From contig NZ_LFNE01000009.1 in NCBI RefSeq assembly GCF_001045455.1, forward strand, positions 62,001-126,000: a DNA stretch of 64,000 nucleotides, written 5' to 3'. This document shows, piece by piece, positions 26,378 through 34,012 of this stretch. A model generated the notes under the pieces. That model had not been told where the DNA came from. It ran no database searches and saw only the letters and a program-made list of their open reading frames with translations. A program made the translations under genes and the position numbers. Numbering within the stretch: the first letter of the stretch is position 1; each line of letters starts with the position of its first letter. The stretch is from Chryseobacterium sp. FH2 (GTDB lineage: Bacteria; Bacteroidota; Bacteroidia; Flavobacteriales; Weeksellaceae).

Positions 26378-27409
26378 ATGAAAAAGCTAATTTTAAGTTT
26401 AGCTATCGTAGCATCAGCTTTTGTTTTCGGACAGAAAGAAGATGTAAATGCTAAATTACAAGGTGCTAATAAAGCAGCTATGGATGCATACAATGCAAAG
26501 AACTACGCAGGTGCGGCTCCTAAGTTTATGGAAGTTTATGACTTGCTGAAAGCGAACGGACAAGATGACAAAATGTATATGTATTATGCTGGATTGAGCT
26601 ATGCATTGGCTAATGACAATGATTCTGCGATTAAAATTTATACAGATTTAATTAATTCTGGTTATACAGGTGTTCAGACAACTTATACTGCAAAAGATAC
26701 TAAGACAGGGCAAGTTGCTAATTATGACAAGCAGACCTGGGAATTGTTGAAAAAATCTTCTCCAAAAGATTATTCTGATTTTAAAACTGAGCAGACTAAA
26801 AGTGTAGAACCGGATTTATATGAAACTTTATCAACTTTATTGCTAAATGCCAAAAAGAATGATGAAGCAGTAGCTCTTATTGAAAAAGGTTTAGCTAAAT
26901 TTCCAAACAATGCAAAGCTTAAAGAAGCTCAGGGAACTGCGCTTTATGCATCTGGTAACACAGAAAAATTTATGCAGAACCTGAAAGAGCAATTAGCTAA
27001 AAATCCTAATGATGCTACAAACTGGTACAATTTAGGAGTTTTACAATCTAAAGATCCTGCTACAGCAGCTGATGCGGAAGCTTCATTCAAAAAAGCAATT
27101 GAGCTTAAACCGGACTTTGCTAATGCTTACCAAAATTTAGTGTATACAACTATTGGTGATGATACAAAGGCTGTAGAGGAAATCAATGCACTTAGAAAAG
27201 CTAAGCCGGATGATGCAACAAAGCTTATTGAAGCTAGAAAAGCTAGATTTGAAAAAGCTTTACCATATGCAGAAAGCTGGTATAAAGCTTTACCGGAAAG
27301 CATTGATGCTGTTTCTACCCTGAAAGATATTTATAATCTTACTAAAAATCAAACAAAAGCTGCTGAAATGAAAGCTAAAGAAGCTGCTCTTCAAGCTAAG
27401 GCGAAATAA
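26378..27409 (+). CDS. Secreted tetratricopeptide-repeat protein
   Basis: A 343-residue protein with a Sec signal peptide (MKKLILSLAIVASAFVFGQ). I start at the ATG at 26378, since the GTG two codons earlier adds nothing. Helical TPR-like pairs cover the mature part. A clear unit is TNWYNLGVLQSKDPATAADAEASFKKAIELKPDFANAY (about residues 205-243), and other units start near residues 30, 150 and 185. It is rich in Ala and Lys. Such proteins scaffold protein complexes in the periplasm or outer membrane. It follows gyrA by 30 bases and may be co-transcribed, although the functional link is obscure. It ends in a perfect terminator. Confidence 0.75.
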   Translation: MKKLILSLAIVASAFVFGQKEDVNAKLQGANKAAMDAYNAKNYAGAAPKFMEVYDLLKANGQDDKMYMYYAGLSYALANDNDSAIKIYTDLINSGYTGVQTTYTAKDTKTGQVANYDKQTWELLKKSSPKDYSDFKTEQTKSVEPDLYETLSTLLLNAKKNDEAVALIEKGLAKFPNNAKLKEAQGTALYASGNTEKFMQNLKEQLAKNPNDATNWYNLGVLQSKDPATAADAEASFKKAIELKPDFANAYQNLVYTTIGDDTKAVEEINALRKAKPDDATKLIEARKARFEKALPYAESWYKALPESIDAVSTLKDIYNLTKNQTKAAEMKAKEAALQAKAK

Positions 27410-27428
27410 TAATTAATAAATATATATA

Positions 27429-27462
27429 AAAACCCGAAGCAAAAAATTGCTTCGGGTTTTAT
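27429..27462 (+). terminator. Intrinsic terminator after the gyrA-TPR unit
   Basis: AAAACCCGAAGCAA and TTGCTTCGGGTTTT form a perfect 14-base stem. Confidence 0.9.
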
Positions 27463-27639
27463 ATTATTAGGAAGCTCACTTTAGCCTGTTTTTAAAACTT
27501 AGATAACCAACTCTAATATTCTTAGCTACTTAACAAAAGTTTTTGAGGGCTAAAAAGTAAATTTAATTTTCGACTAAATGATCAGTAATTTTCCGATTAT
27601 TATCCTTAAAAATCAACAGTAAAATTCTCTGTAATTCCG

Positions 27640-27647
27640 TATCTTTG
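27640..27647 (+). promoter_or_regulatory. -7 element for menB
   Basis: TATCTTTG, an exact TAnnTTTG match 18 bases before the menB ATG. Confidence 0.6.
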
Positions 27648-27664
27648 GGAAAAATTTTTACAAG

Positions 27665-28501
27665 ATGATCGAGTGGAAAACCGTCAAAGAATACGAGGAT
27701 ATTACTTATAAAAAATGCAATGGTGTAGCGAGAATTGCTTTCAACAGACCGGAAATTCGTAATGCTTTCAGACCTAAAACTACTTCAGAATTATATGATG
27801 CTTTTTATGATGCTTCAGAAGATCCTTCAATTGGGGTAGTGTTACTTTCAGGAGAAGGGCCAAGTCCAAAAGACGGTGGTTGGGCTTTTTGTAGTGGGGG
27901 TGACCAGAAAGCGAGAGGTAACCAGGGATATGTAGGTGAAGATGGTAGACATCGTTTGAATATTTTGGAAGTTCAGCGTTTGATTCGCTTTATGCCAAAA
28001 GTTGTTATCGCGGTTGTTCCGGGATGGGCAGTTGGCGGAGGCCATTCTCTTCATGTAGTTTGTGATTTGACTTTAGCGAGTAAAGAACACGCAATTTTCA
28101 AGCAAACTGATGCTGATGTTACAAGTTTTGATGGTGGCTATGGTTCTGCTTATTTGGCTAAAATGGTTGGACAGAAAAAAGCTCGTGAAATTTTCTTTTT
28201 AGGCAGAAATTATTCTGCTCAGGAAGCTTTAGAAATGGGAATGGTAAATGCTGTTATTCCTCATGATGAATTGGAAAATACAGCTTACGAATGGGCTCAG
28301 GAAATTTTAGCAAAATCCCCGACTTCTATCAGAATGCTGAAATTTGCCATGAATCTTACAGACGACGGAATGGTTGGCCAGCAGGTTTTCGCAGGAGAAG
28401 CCACTCGTTTGGCTTATATGACAGAAGAAGCAAAAGAGGGTAGAAATGCATTCCTGGAAAAAAGAAAGCCGGATTTCGGAAAAGATCAATGGATATCATA
28501 A
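27665..28501 (+). CDS. menB: 1,4-dihydroxy-2-naphthoyl-CoA synthase
   Basis: A 278-residue crotonase-fold enzyme that closes the second ring in menaquinone synthesis, converting o-succinylbenzoyl-CoA to DHNA-CoA. Signature segments are FCSGGDQKARG (oxyanion and bicarbonate region), VVPGWAVGGGHSLHVVCDLTLAS and SFDGGYGSAYLAKMVGQKKAREIFFLGR. The C-terminal FLEKRKPDF packs across subunits. These sequences distinguish MenB from general enoyl-CoA hydratases. menA follows 91 bases later, separated by an inverted heptamer repeat. The enzyme acts in the cytoplasm and supplies the only quinone normally used by flavobacteria. Confidence 0.96.
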   Translation: MIEWKTVKEYEDITYKKCNGVARIAFNRPEIRNAFRPKTTSELYDAFYDASEDPSIGVVLLSGEGPSPKDGGWAFCSGGDQKARGNQGYVGEDGRHRLNILEVQRLIRFMPKVVIAVVPGWAVGGGHSLHVVCDLTLASKEHAIFKQTDADVTSFDGGYGSAYLAKMVGQKKAREIFFLGRNYSAQEALEMGMVNAVIPHDELENTAYEWAQEILAKSPTSIRMLKFAMNLTDDGMVGQQVFAGEATRLAYMTEEAKEGRNAFLEKRKPDFGKDQWIS

Positions 28502-28507
28502 CATAAG

Positions 28508-28589
28508 AAGTTAGAGGTTAGAATTTAGATATTAGACTTACACAGTTTTAAAATTTAACTTCTGACTTCTAATATCTAACATCTAAATA
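28508..28589. repeat. Inverted pair of heptamer arrays between menB and menA
   Basis: Left: four tandem 7-mers of type AnnTTAG at 28508-28535 (AAGTTAG, AGGTTAG, AATTTAG, ATATTAG). Right: four 7-mers of the complementary type CTnAnnT at 28562-28589 (CTGACTT, CTAATAT, CTAACAT, CTAAATA). Together they can fold as a long imperfect hairpin with a 26-base loop. A related array is at 35734-35795. Confidence 0.7.
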
Positions 28590-28592
28590 TTT

Positions 28593-29522
28593 ATGTCAGA
28601 TTGGATAAAAGCCGCAAGGCTTAGAACATTGCCGCTTTCTTTAAGCGGAATTATAATGGGAGCTTTCATTGCAAAATGGAGGCTTTATGGTGAAGGTGGA
28701 ATTTGGGATTGGAAGATTTTTGCATTGGCATTGATCGTGACTTTGCTCTATCAGGTTCTTTCCAATTATGCAAATGATTACGGAGACGGTGTAAAGGGAA
28801 CGGATGCCAAAAGAGTATCAGAAGCAGAAGCCAGAGCAGTTGCTTCCGGAAAAATTACGGCAAAACAAATGCGAAATGCAGTTATTCTTTTCTCAGTTTT
28901 ATCTTTTGCAGCGACAATTGCACTTTTATATGTGGCTTTCGTTCCGGAATATATGAATGAATTTTACATTTTCATCGGATTGGGAGTGGCTTGTATTTTA
29001 GCGGCGATAGGGTATACAGTTGGTAAAAAGCCTTACGGATACATGGGATTGGGAGATCTTTTCGTGTTTGTATTTTTTGGATTGGTTTCTGTTTGCGGAA
29101 GTTATTTTTTGTTTACAAAATCGTTCAGCTGGGACATGTTATTGCCCGGAGCAGCGATCGGAATGATGAGTATGGCTGTTTTGAATCTTAATAATATGAG
29201 AGACATTGAAAGCGATAAGTTATCCGGTAAAAATAGTTTTGCTTTAAGAATCGGTTTCAAAAATGCGATGATTTATGAGATGATTTTGTTGCAGCTTCCT
29301 TTAGTTTTAATACTTATATTTTTAGGAATAAATGGTTTTATTCAGGCTCAGAATTATTATGTTTTCATCGTAATGATTTTACTGTTTCCTCTAGCTAAAC
29401 TAAGAAGAAGCATTATGTCCGTAAAAGAACCAAAGGAATTAGATCCATTTTTGAAACAAGTGGGAATTATGACCTTTGTAATGGCAATTCTTACAGCAAT
29501 TGGACTGAATTTTTTTAACTAA
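28593..29522 (+). CDS. menA: 1,4-dihydroxy-2-naphthoate polyprenyltransferase
   Basis: A 309-residue integral membrane prenyltransferase of the UbiA family with about nine helices. It prenylates DHNA to demethylmenaquinone. The first aspartate motif is NDYGDGVKGTD (about residues 61-71) and the second is NNMRDIESDKLSGKNSFALRIG (about residues 202-223). The opening DWIKAARLRTLPLSLSGIIMG is typical of MenA. It is downstream of menB, and the two probably belong to one menaquinone unit despite the repeat between them. It is followed by a decayed SRPBCC fragment. Confidence 0.95.
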   Translation: MSDWIKAARLRTLPLSLSGIIMGAFIAKWRLYGEGGIWDWKIFALALIVTLLYQVLSNYANDYGDGVKGTDAKRVSEAEARAVASGKITAKQMRNAVILFSVLSFAATIALLYVAFVPEYMNEFYIFIGLGVACILAAIGYTVGKKPYGYMGLGDLFVFVFFGLVSVCGSYFLFTKSFSWDMLLPGAAIGMMSMAVLNLNNMRDIESDKLSGKNSFALRIGFKNAMIYEMILLQLPLVLILIFLGINGFIQAQNYYVFIVMILLFPLAKLRRSIMSVKEPKELDPFLKQVGIMTFVMAILTAIGLNFFN

Positions 29523-29524
29523 AT

Positions 29525-29647
29525 ATGTTCATCATGAGTTCGAATATTTACGGTGAAGTTCAAATGCTTATCAGAAAACCGATTGAAGGTATTTTTGAAG
29601 CATTTATTCCATGTTTGTCGAAAATTACATATAACATTCAAAATTAA
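29525..29647 (+). pseudogene. N-terminal remnant of an SRPBCC/AHSA1-type protein
   Basis: A 40-codon ORF whose residues 4-28 (SSNIYGEVQMLIRKPIEGI, then FEAFI) match the start of flavobacterial SRPBCC/AHSA1-like proteins. These normally continue with a 'DPEITTxFWF' helix and run to about 140 residues. Here the homology stops abruptly at FEAFI, and 12 unrelated codons end at a stop. The likely cause is an internal deletion or insertion that removed the rest. It lies between menA and the UPF0173 gene, 7 bases before the latter. The family identification is from memory of the motif, not from a search. Confidence 0.55.
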
Positions 29648-29654
29648 ATTAAAA

Positions 29655-30341
29655 ATGAAAATACAATACTTAGGACAAAACTGTTTCTTGTTCACTTATA
29701 AAGGCAAAACGATTTTATGCGACCCTTTCTACAACTATAAAAAAGCAGAATCAGGGTTTGATATTTCAGCTCAGAAAATCGATTATATTTTATTGACTCA
29801 CGCGCACGGAGATCATATTGCAGATGTGGAGGAGGTATTGCAGTTTCATCCTGAAGCAACGATTATCGCTGTTCCGGAAATCTGCGGATATTTCAAAAAT
29901 GCAAAAAATAAAGATGATGTGAACTTAGGTGGGTCGGCAAAAATCGATGATCTTAAAATTTCTATGGTTCCGGCTCACCACACAAGCTCTTTCCCTGACG
30001 GAAGCTACGGTGGTGTTCCCGTAGGATATATTTTCAGGCTTCCTGAAGGTAAAAACGTTTATTTGGCAGGTGATACAGGAGTAATGGCGGATATGGAATT
30101 ATTTCCAAGATTATACGGGAAGTTAGACTTATCCATTCTTCCGATCGGCAGTCACTACACAATGTGTCCTAGAAAAGCGGCTTTTGCAGCAGCAGAACTA
30201 TTAAAAACTCCAAAAGTTATCGGATGTCATTTTGATACTTTCCCTGCGATTGAAATTAATCACGAAAGTGCATTGAAGCATTTTACGGATAAAGATGTAG
30301 AGCTTGTTTTACCGAAATTAGGCGAGACGTTCGAATTTTAA
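29655..30341 (+). CDS. UPF0173 metal-dependent hydrolase (metallo-beta-lactamase fold)
   Basis: A 228-residue hydrolase with the zinc motif LTHAHGDHIAD (HxHxDH, about residues 49-57), later ligands in VPAHHTSSF and the LAGDTGVMADMEL aspartate, and GCHFDTFPAI at the end. This set is characteristic of the UPF0173 branch of the beta-lactamase fold. The substrate is not known. I begin at the ATG at 29655; a longer frame from 29553 would overlap the SRPBCC remnant and adds unrelated sequence. It is a cytoplasmic enzyme at the end of the menB-menA run, possibly on the same transcript. Confidence 0.9.
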   Translation: MKIQYLGQNCFLFTYKGKTILCDPFYNYKKAESGFDISAQKIDYILLTHAHGDHIADVEEVLQFHPEATIIAVPEICGYFKNAKNKDDVNLGGSAKIDDLKISMVPAHHTSSFPDGSYGGVPVGYIFRLPEGKNVYLAGDTGVMADMELFPRLYGKLDLSILPIGSHYTMCPRKAAFAAAELLKTPKVIGCHFDTFPAIEINHESALKHFTDKDVELVLPKLGETFEF

Positions 30342-30442
30342 ATAAATAGTAAAGGTAATTTGAAAATTGGAATTGAAATGTCGGAAAGTTTAGGCCTAAA
30401 AAAAGATAATCTTCAAATTACCTTACTTCAACTTAAACCAAT

Positions 30443-30543
30443 AAAAAATGGCAAGCTACCTAAATCACACCGCTACGACCGATTACCTTTGCTGCGTTCC
30501 CACCCTGGAGGATTCTCAGGAGCTGGTTGTTTAGGACTTGCCG
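30443..30543 (-). ncRNA. ffs: Bacterial signal recognition particle RNA (4.5S)
   Basis: Read on the minus strand, the RNA starts near 30543 with GGCAAGTCCTAAAC and closes with GATTTAGGTAGCTTGCC, so its ends pair into the SRP stem. The universally conserved apical loop is present as CCTCCAGGGTGGGAACGCAG followed by CAAAGG. This gives GGAA tetraloop and AGCA features with the asymmetric bulge that binds Ffh. A TACCTTTG promoter lies 4 bases upstream and a T run follows the 3' end. The RNA targets membrane proteins with Ffh. A 78-codon plus-strand ORF over it (30360-30596) is an artefact. Confidence 0.93.
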
Positions 30544-30546
30544 TTG

Positions 30547-30554
30547 CAAAGGTA
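30547..30554 (-). promoter_or_regulatory. -7 element for the SRP RNA gene
   Basis: TACCTTTG on the minus strand, 4 bases before the first paired residue of the RNA. Confidence 0.75.
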
Positions 30555-30673
30555 GGAATAAATTATAAACTTCAAAATAAAATCAAAGAAAAATAATCTG
30601 AAAAATCCTTTGATAAAGCTAAATTGCTGAAATTTAGGCCAATAATTTTTCAAATTTTTCTAAAAAATTAAAT

Positions 30674-31270
30674 ATGACTAAAAGCCCATCTATATTAGGA
30701 ATTATACTTTTTATCGCTACAATGATTGTTTTCTTTGTAGTATATTCTTTTTTTTCGGGTATCAATTATTTTGATATTTCATTGAAAACCAATGCATTTG
30801 TGTTGCCTATTTTATATGCGCTTACAGCGTTTTGGTCTGTAAAATCTTATTGGAATGATCACAAGGTAAGTTTCAGAGAAGCTTTCAAAAGAGCATTTGT
30901 ACCCATGTTTATTGGTGGGATTTTGTCGGTTTTCAGTATTTATGTGTTTTTAAACTTTGTTGATACGGATGCAAAAAAACTGTTAAACTATCAATATGTA
31001 ACAAGACAAAAATCAGAATTGGATAAAGAATATATTTCTGCCAAAAAGATTTTAAAACACCAAAAAGATATTGATGAACTAGAAGAAAAATACAAAGAAG
31101 GACTTCAGAGATTCAATCCTGCGGCAATAAAAGGAAAAGATATGCTTACAGCAAGTCATTTTTCAGGATATTTTGCAGCAATTCTTATATTTTACGTAGT
31201 TTTGTCAGTGTTTTTTGGAGCATTTTTCAGAACGAAAACGATTCAGCCCGAAGAGACAACCCAAGAATAA
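30674..31270 (+). CDS. DUF4199 domain-containing membrane protein
   Basis: A 198-residue inner-membrane protein with four helices: three in the first 100 residues and one near residue 170. A long charged, probably coiled, loop lies between helices 3 and 4 (KSELDKEYISAKKILKHQKDIDE and beyond). This is the DUF4199 arrangement, common in Bacteroidota. It begins an operon with the GT2 glycosyltransferase 18 bases downstream, a pairing often seen in this group, so a role in handling a lipid-linked sugar is possible. No catalytic motif is visible. Confidence 0.85.
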   Translation: MTKSPSILGIILFIATMIVFFVVYSFFSGINYFDISLKTNAFVLPILYALTAFWSVKSYWNDHKVSFREAFKRAFVPMFIGGILSVFSIYVFLNFVDTDAKKLLNYQYVTRQKSELDKEYISAKKILKHQKDIDELEEKYKEGLQRFNPAAIKGKDMLTASHFSGYFAAILIFYVVLSVFFGAFFRTKTIQPEETTQE

Positions 31271-31287
31271 TTTTTATTAAAAATTAA

Positions 31288-32238
31288 ATGAATTTATCTA
31301 TAGTTATTCCGTTATTGAATGAAGAAGCCTCTCTGGAAGAGCTTTTTTCGAGGATTGATAATGTTTGCAAATCCAGTAACTTATCTTATGAAATCTGGTT
31401 TGTAGATGACGGAAGTACAGATTTATCGTGGAGTATTATTGAAAATTTAAAAGTTCAGCATCCTCAAATCCACGGAATAAAATTTTCCAAAAATTACGGA
31501 AAATCTCAGGCACTTCATGCGGCGTTTGAAAGAACAAACGGCGATGTAATTATTACAATGGATGCTGATTTACAGGATTTTCCGGAAGAAATTCCAGAAT
31601 TGTATTCAATGGTTATTAATGAAAATTATGACATTGTTTCGGGCTGGAAAAAGAAGCGTTTTGATAATGTAATGACGAAAAATGTTCCGTCAAAACTATT
31701 CAACGCTGCGGCAAGAAAAGTTTCGGGAGTGGAGCTTCACGATTTCAATTGCGGATTAAAGGCTTATAAAAAACAGGTTGTAAAAACGATTGATGTTTAT
31801 GGAGATATGCACCGTTATATTCCGGTTTTGGCTGCAAATGCAGGTTTCAGAAGAATTACGGAAAAAGAGGTTCAGCACCAGGCGAGACCTTACGGAACTT
31901 CAAAATTCGGAACAGAAAGATTTATCAGAGGTTTCTTAGATTTAGTAACACTTTGGTTTGTAAGTCGTTTTGGCGGGAGACCGATGCATTTCTTTGGAGC
32001 GGTTGGAACTTTAATGTTTATCGTTGGTTTCCTTTCTGCACTTTGGTTGGGAATTTCAAAATTAATTGATGTTGCAAGAGGAATTTACGGACATTTAATT
32101 ACGAATAATCCTTGGTTTTTTATAGCTTTAACGATGATGATAATGGGTACTTTGCTTTTCATTGCAGGCTTTTTAGGAGAAATGATTATCAGAACAAATA
32201 GAGAGCATAAGAATTATAATATTGATGAAGTGATTTAG
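31288..32238 (+). CDS. Family 2 glycosyltransferase with two C-terminal membrane helices
   Basis: A 316-residue GT-A fold enzyme of the dolichyl-phosphate mannose synthase/GtrB type. It starts LSIVIPLLNEEASLEELF. The nucleotide-binding VDDGSTD is near residue 38, the DxD-type metal site MDADLQDFPEEI near residue 90, and VSGWKKKRFDN then follows. HDFNCGLKAYKKQV and the RYIPVLAANAGF region follow, and two membrane helices span about residues 228-295. It probably transfers a sugar from a nucleotide sugar to undecaprenyl phosphate at the cytoplasmic face. It lies in an operon after DUF4199; a decayed lipoprotein gene starts directly after it. Confidence 0.9.
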   Translation: MNLSIVIPLLNEEASLEELFSRIDNVCKSSNLSYEIWFVDDGSTDLSWSIIENLKVQHPQIHGIKFSKNYGKSQALHAAFERTNGDVIITMDADLQDFPEEIPELYSMVINENYDIVSGWKKKRFDNVMTKNVPSKLFNAAARKVSGVELHDFNCGLKAYKKQVVKTIDVYGDMHRYIPVLAANAGFRRITEKEVQHQARPYGTSKFGTERFIRGFLDLVTLWFVSRFGGRPMHFFGAVGTLMFIVGFLSALWLGISKLIDVARGIYGHLITNNPWFFIALTMMIMGTLLFIAGFLGEMIIRTNREHKNYNIDEVI

Positions 32239-32242
32239 AATA

Positions 32243-32335
32243 AAGCTAAGCAAATATTTAGTATTTTTCTCTTTACTAATTATTGTATTTTCTTGTAAAT
32301 CAAATAAATTGAAAGGTTCTTGGGAATTTATATAA
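32243..32335 (+). pseudogene. Remnant of a lipoprotein gene (signal peptide only)
   Basis: The frame encodes KLSKYLVFFSLLIIVFSC followed by KSNKLKGSWEFI and a stop. This is a near-complete lipoprotein signal peptide with lipobox VFSC and the start of a lipocalin-like 'GSWEF' strand, ended after 12 mature residues. No ATG, GTG or TTG start precedes it after the upstream in-frame TGA. The rest of the gene is absent. I read it as a deleted lipocalin-type lipoprotein gene. Confidence 0.5.
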
Positions 32336-32420
32336 TTTGTTGTTGTCATCAGTTTCAGAACATTCAAATACTTGGTTTTACAGAAAAATAAAAAAATAAA
32401 TATAATGTAGCCTTCTGAGT

Positions 32421-33152
32421 ATGAGTAAAAAAAGTTGTTTAAACTGTGGTCATACAATTTCCGGTGAGTTTTGTTCTCATTGCGGACAAAAATCTGACAC
32501 CGCAAGAATAACTCCGAATTCACTCATTAAAAATGATATTCTGGGTTCGGTCTGGCATGTGGAGGGTAAATTTTTTAATACATTAAAAGATATTTTATTC
32601 AGGCCCGGAAAAACGGCAATGGATTATATTTCAGGAAAAAGAATCAGATACAACAATTTTATATCATTGTTACTGATTCTTTTTGGTTTTAATGTGCTTA
32701 GTTATCATTATTATGAAAAATTTGCTCCGGCGGAAACCCTTACAGAAGATACCTTATATGTCAAAGATTTTTTCTCAAAATATTCCAAAATAATACTGTT
32801 TGTCATCATCCCGATGTTGGCAGCAAATGGTTATTTTCTTTTTAAAAGAATAAAATTGAATATTGCAGAGCATTTTATCATAGGAACAGTGGGGCTTTTA
32901 GGAATTTTAATCATATTTTTGTTGAGTGATATTGTAAGTCTGATAGGTTTGTGGAAACCTTTCTCACAGATTTTTAATATTATTGATAAAATATTATTCG
33001 GTCTTTCTATTCTTTTTCCCGCGCTCACATATTGGAATGCCTTTAAAAATTTGTACTCAATACCAGGTTTACTTTGGAGAGTATTAATCCTTTATGTTTT
33101 AATGGGAATAGAAAGTCTTATAATAATTTTAATGTTATACAGGATATTTTAA
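32421..33152 (+). CDS. DUF3667 domain-containing zinc-ribbon membrane protein
   Basis: A 243-residue protein. The N-terminus has a zinc ribbon (Cys6-x2-Cys9 and Cys18-x2-Cys21, in CLNCGHTISGEFCSHCG). A conserved FFNTLKDILFRPGKTAMDYISGKR segment precedes the first membrane helix, and this phrase marks DUF3667. Four or five membrane helices fill the rest. The function is unknown; zinc-ribbon plus membrane layout suggests a regulatory or scaffolding membrane protein. It is 7 bases from the downstream GIN-domain lipoprotein, so the two are co-transcribed. Confidence 0.88.
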   Translation: MSKKSCLNCGHTISGEFCSHCGQKSDTARITPNSLIKNDILGSVWHVEGKFFNTLKDILFRPGKTAMDYISGKRIRYNNFISLLLILFGFNVLSYHYYEKFAPAETLTEDTLYVKDFFSKYSKIILFVIIPMLAANGYFLFKRIKLNIAEHFIIGTVGLLGILIIFLLSDIVSLIGLWKPFSQIFNIIDKILFGLSILFPALTYWNAFKNLYSIPGLLWRVLILYVLMGIESLIIILMLYRIF

Positions 33153-33159
33153 ATTAAAT

Positions 33160-33861
33160 ATGAAAAATACATTTTACACATTTATACTTTTAGCGGTAGT
33201 ATCATGCGGAAAAGTTTCCCCGGAAGGAAATATTGAAAGAAAAGATGTAGATGTTTCTGAATTTGTAAATTTAGATTTAGACGGAAAGTTTCGTGTATTT
33301 TATGCAAAAGGGCCTAAAGATTTTATAGAGATAGAAACATATCCAAATGTTGCCAATAATCTGGATGTTGGTGTAAAAGATAAAACACTTTCCATCAAAG
33401 AAAAACGAGGAACGAAAGGTGTTGATTTTTATAATGTAACGATTTATTCAAAATATAATCTTGAGAAAGTCGCCATTTCTGATTCTGTGGAAATGAATAT
33501 TTCGAGCGAAATTAAGACTGACAATTTTAGGCTGAATTTAAAAAATAATGCTACATTTATGGGATCGATAAACTCAAGAAGAGCAGAAGTCGAAATGCTG
33601 AACCGAAGTAAGGCAAATTTTCGAGGTCAGACAAAAAATGCAGTTATAAAAGTTTCAGACACAGCAAGTTTGATTGCTCCTTACTGGAAAATTGAAAACC
33701 TGAATATCGATTCTAAAAACGGAAATTATGCAGAAGTAAATGTAAAAGATTCATTGAAAGGGCATATCCAGAATACTGCAAAGTTTGTTTATTATAATGA
33801 CCCAATCAGAGCGTTTAAAATAGATAAAACAACGAAGGTTGAGAATAAGAAATTAGATTAA
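33160..33861 (+). CDS. Lipoprotein with GIN (putative auto-transporter adhesin head, DUF2807) domain
   Basis: A 233-residue lipoprotein; the lipobox ends at Cys16 (LLAVVSCGK). The mature part starts with VDVSEFVNLDLDGKFRVFYAKGP and continues with repeated short strands (VAISDSVEMNISSEI, FRLNLKNNATFMGSI and others). These give the beta-solenoid typical of the DUF2807 GIN domain of Bacteroidota. Such proteins sit in the outer membrane or periplasm; adhesin roles are suggested by the family name only. It follows DUF3667 by 7 bases. A TGTCATTC-type repeat lies after it. Confidence 0.8.
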   Translation: MKNTFYTFILLAVVSCGKVSPEGNIERKDVDVSEFVNLDLDGKFRVFYAKGPKDFIEIETYPNVANNLDVGVKDKTLSIKEKRGTKGVDFYNVTIYSKYNLEKVAISDSVEMNISSEIKTDNFRLNLKNNATFMGSINSRRAEVEMLNRSKANFRGQTKNAVIKVSDTASLIAPYWKIENLNIDSKNGNYAEVNVKDSLKGHIQNTAKFVYYNDPIRAFKIDKTTKVENKKLD

Positions 33862-33886
33862 AAGGGTTGCAGATAAAAACGCTATT

Positions 33887-33920
33887 TGTCATTCAGGATG
33901 AAATGTAGTGAAGAATCTGT
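33887..33920. repeat. Degenerate TGTCATTC...GAAGAATCT dispersed element
   Basis: TGTCATTCAGGATGAAATG, then TAGTGAAGAATCTGT. This resembles the 'GTCATTCTGAGCGAAGCGAAGAATC' type of intergenic element common in Bacteroidota. It shares its first 8 bases with the repeat at 11460. Confidence 0.4.
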
Positions 33921-34012
33921 AAAAAAATAGTCAAACACATTCTTCTTCCTTAAAAAGACAGAATTAAATAAAATTGGAACTTTACAAACTATAAAAGAAA
34001 CAAAATACAAAT

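Noticed and set aside
30360..30596. 78-codon plus-strand ORF
   Set aside because: It lies over the minus-strand SRP RNA gene and its composition follows the RNA, not a protein.
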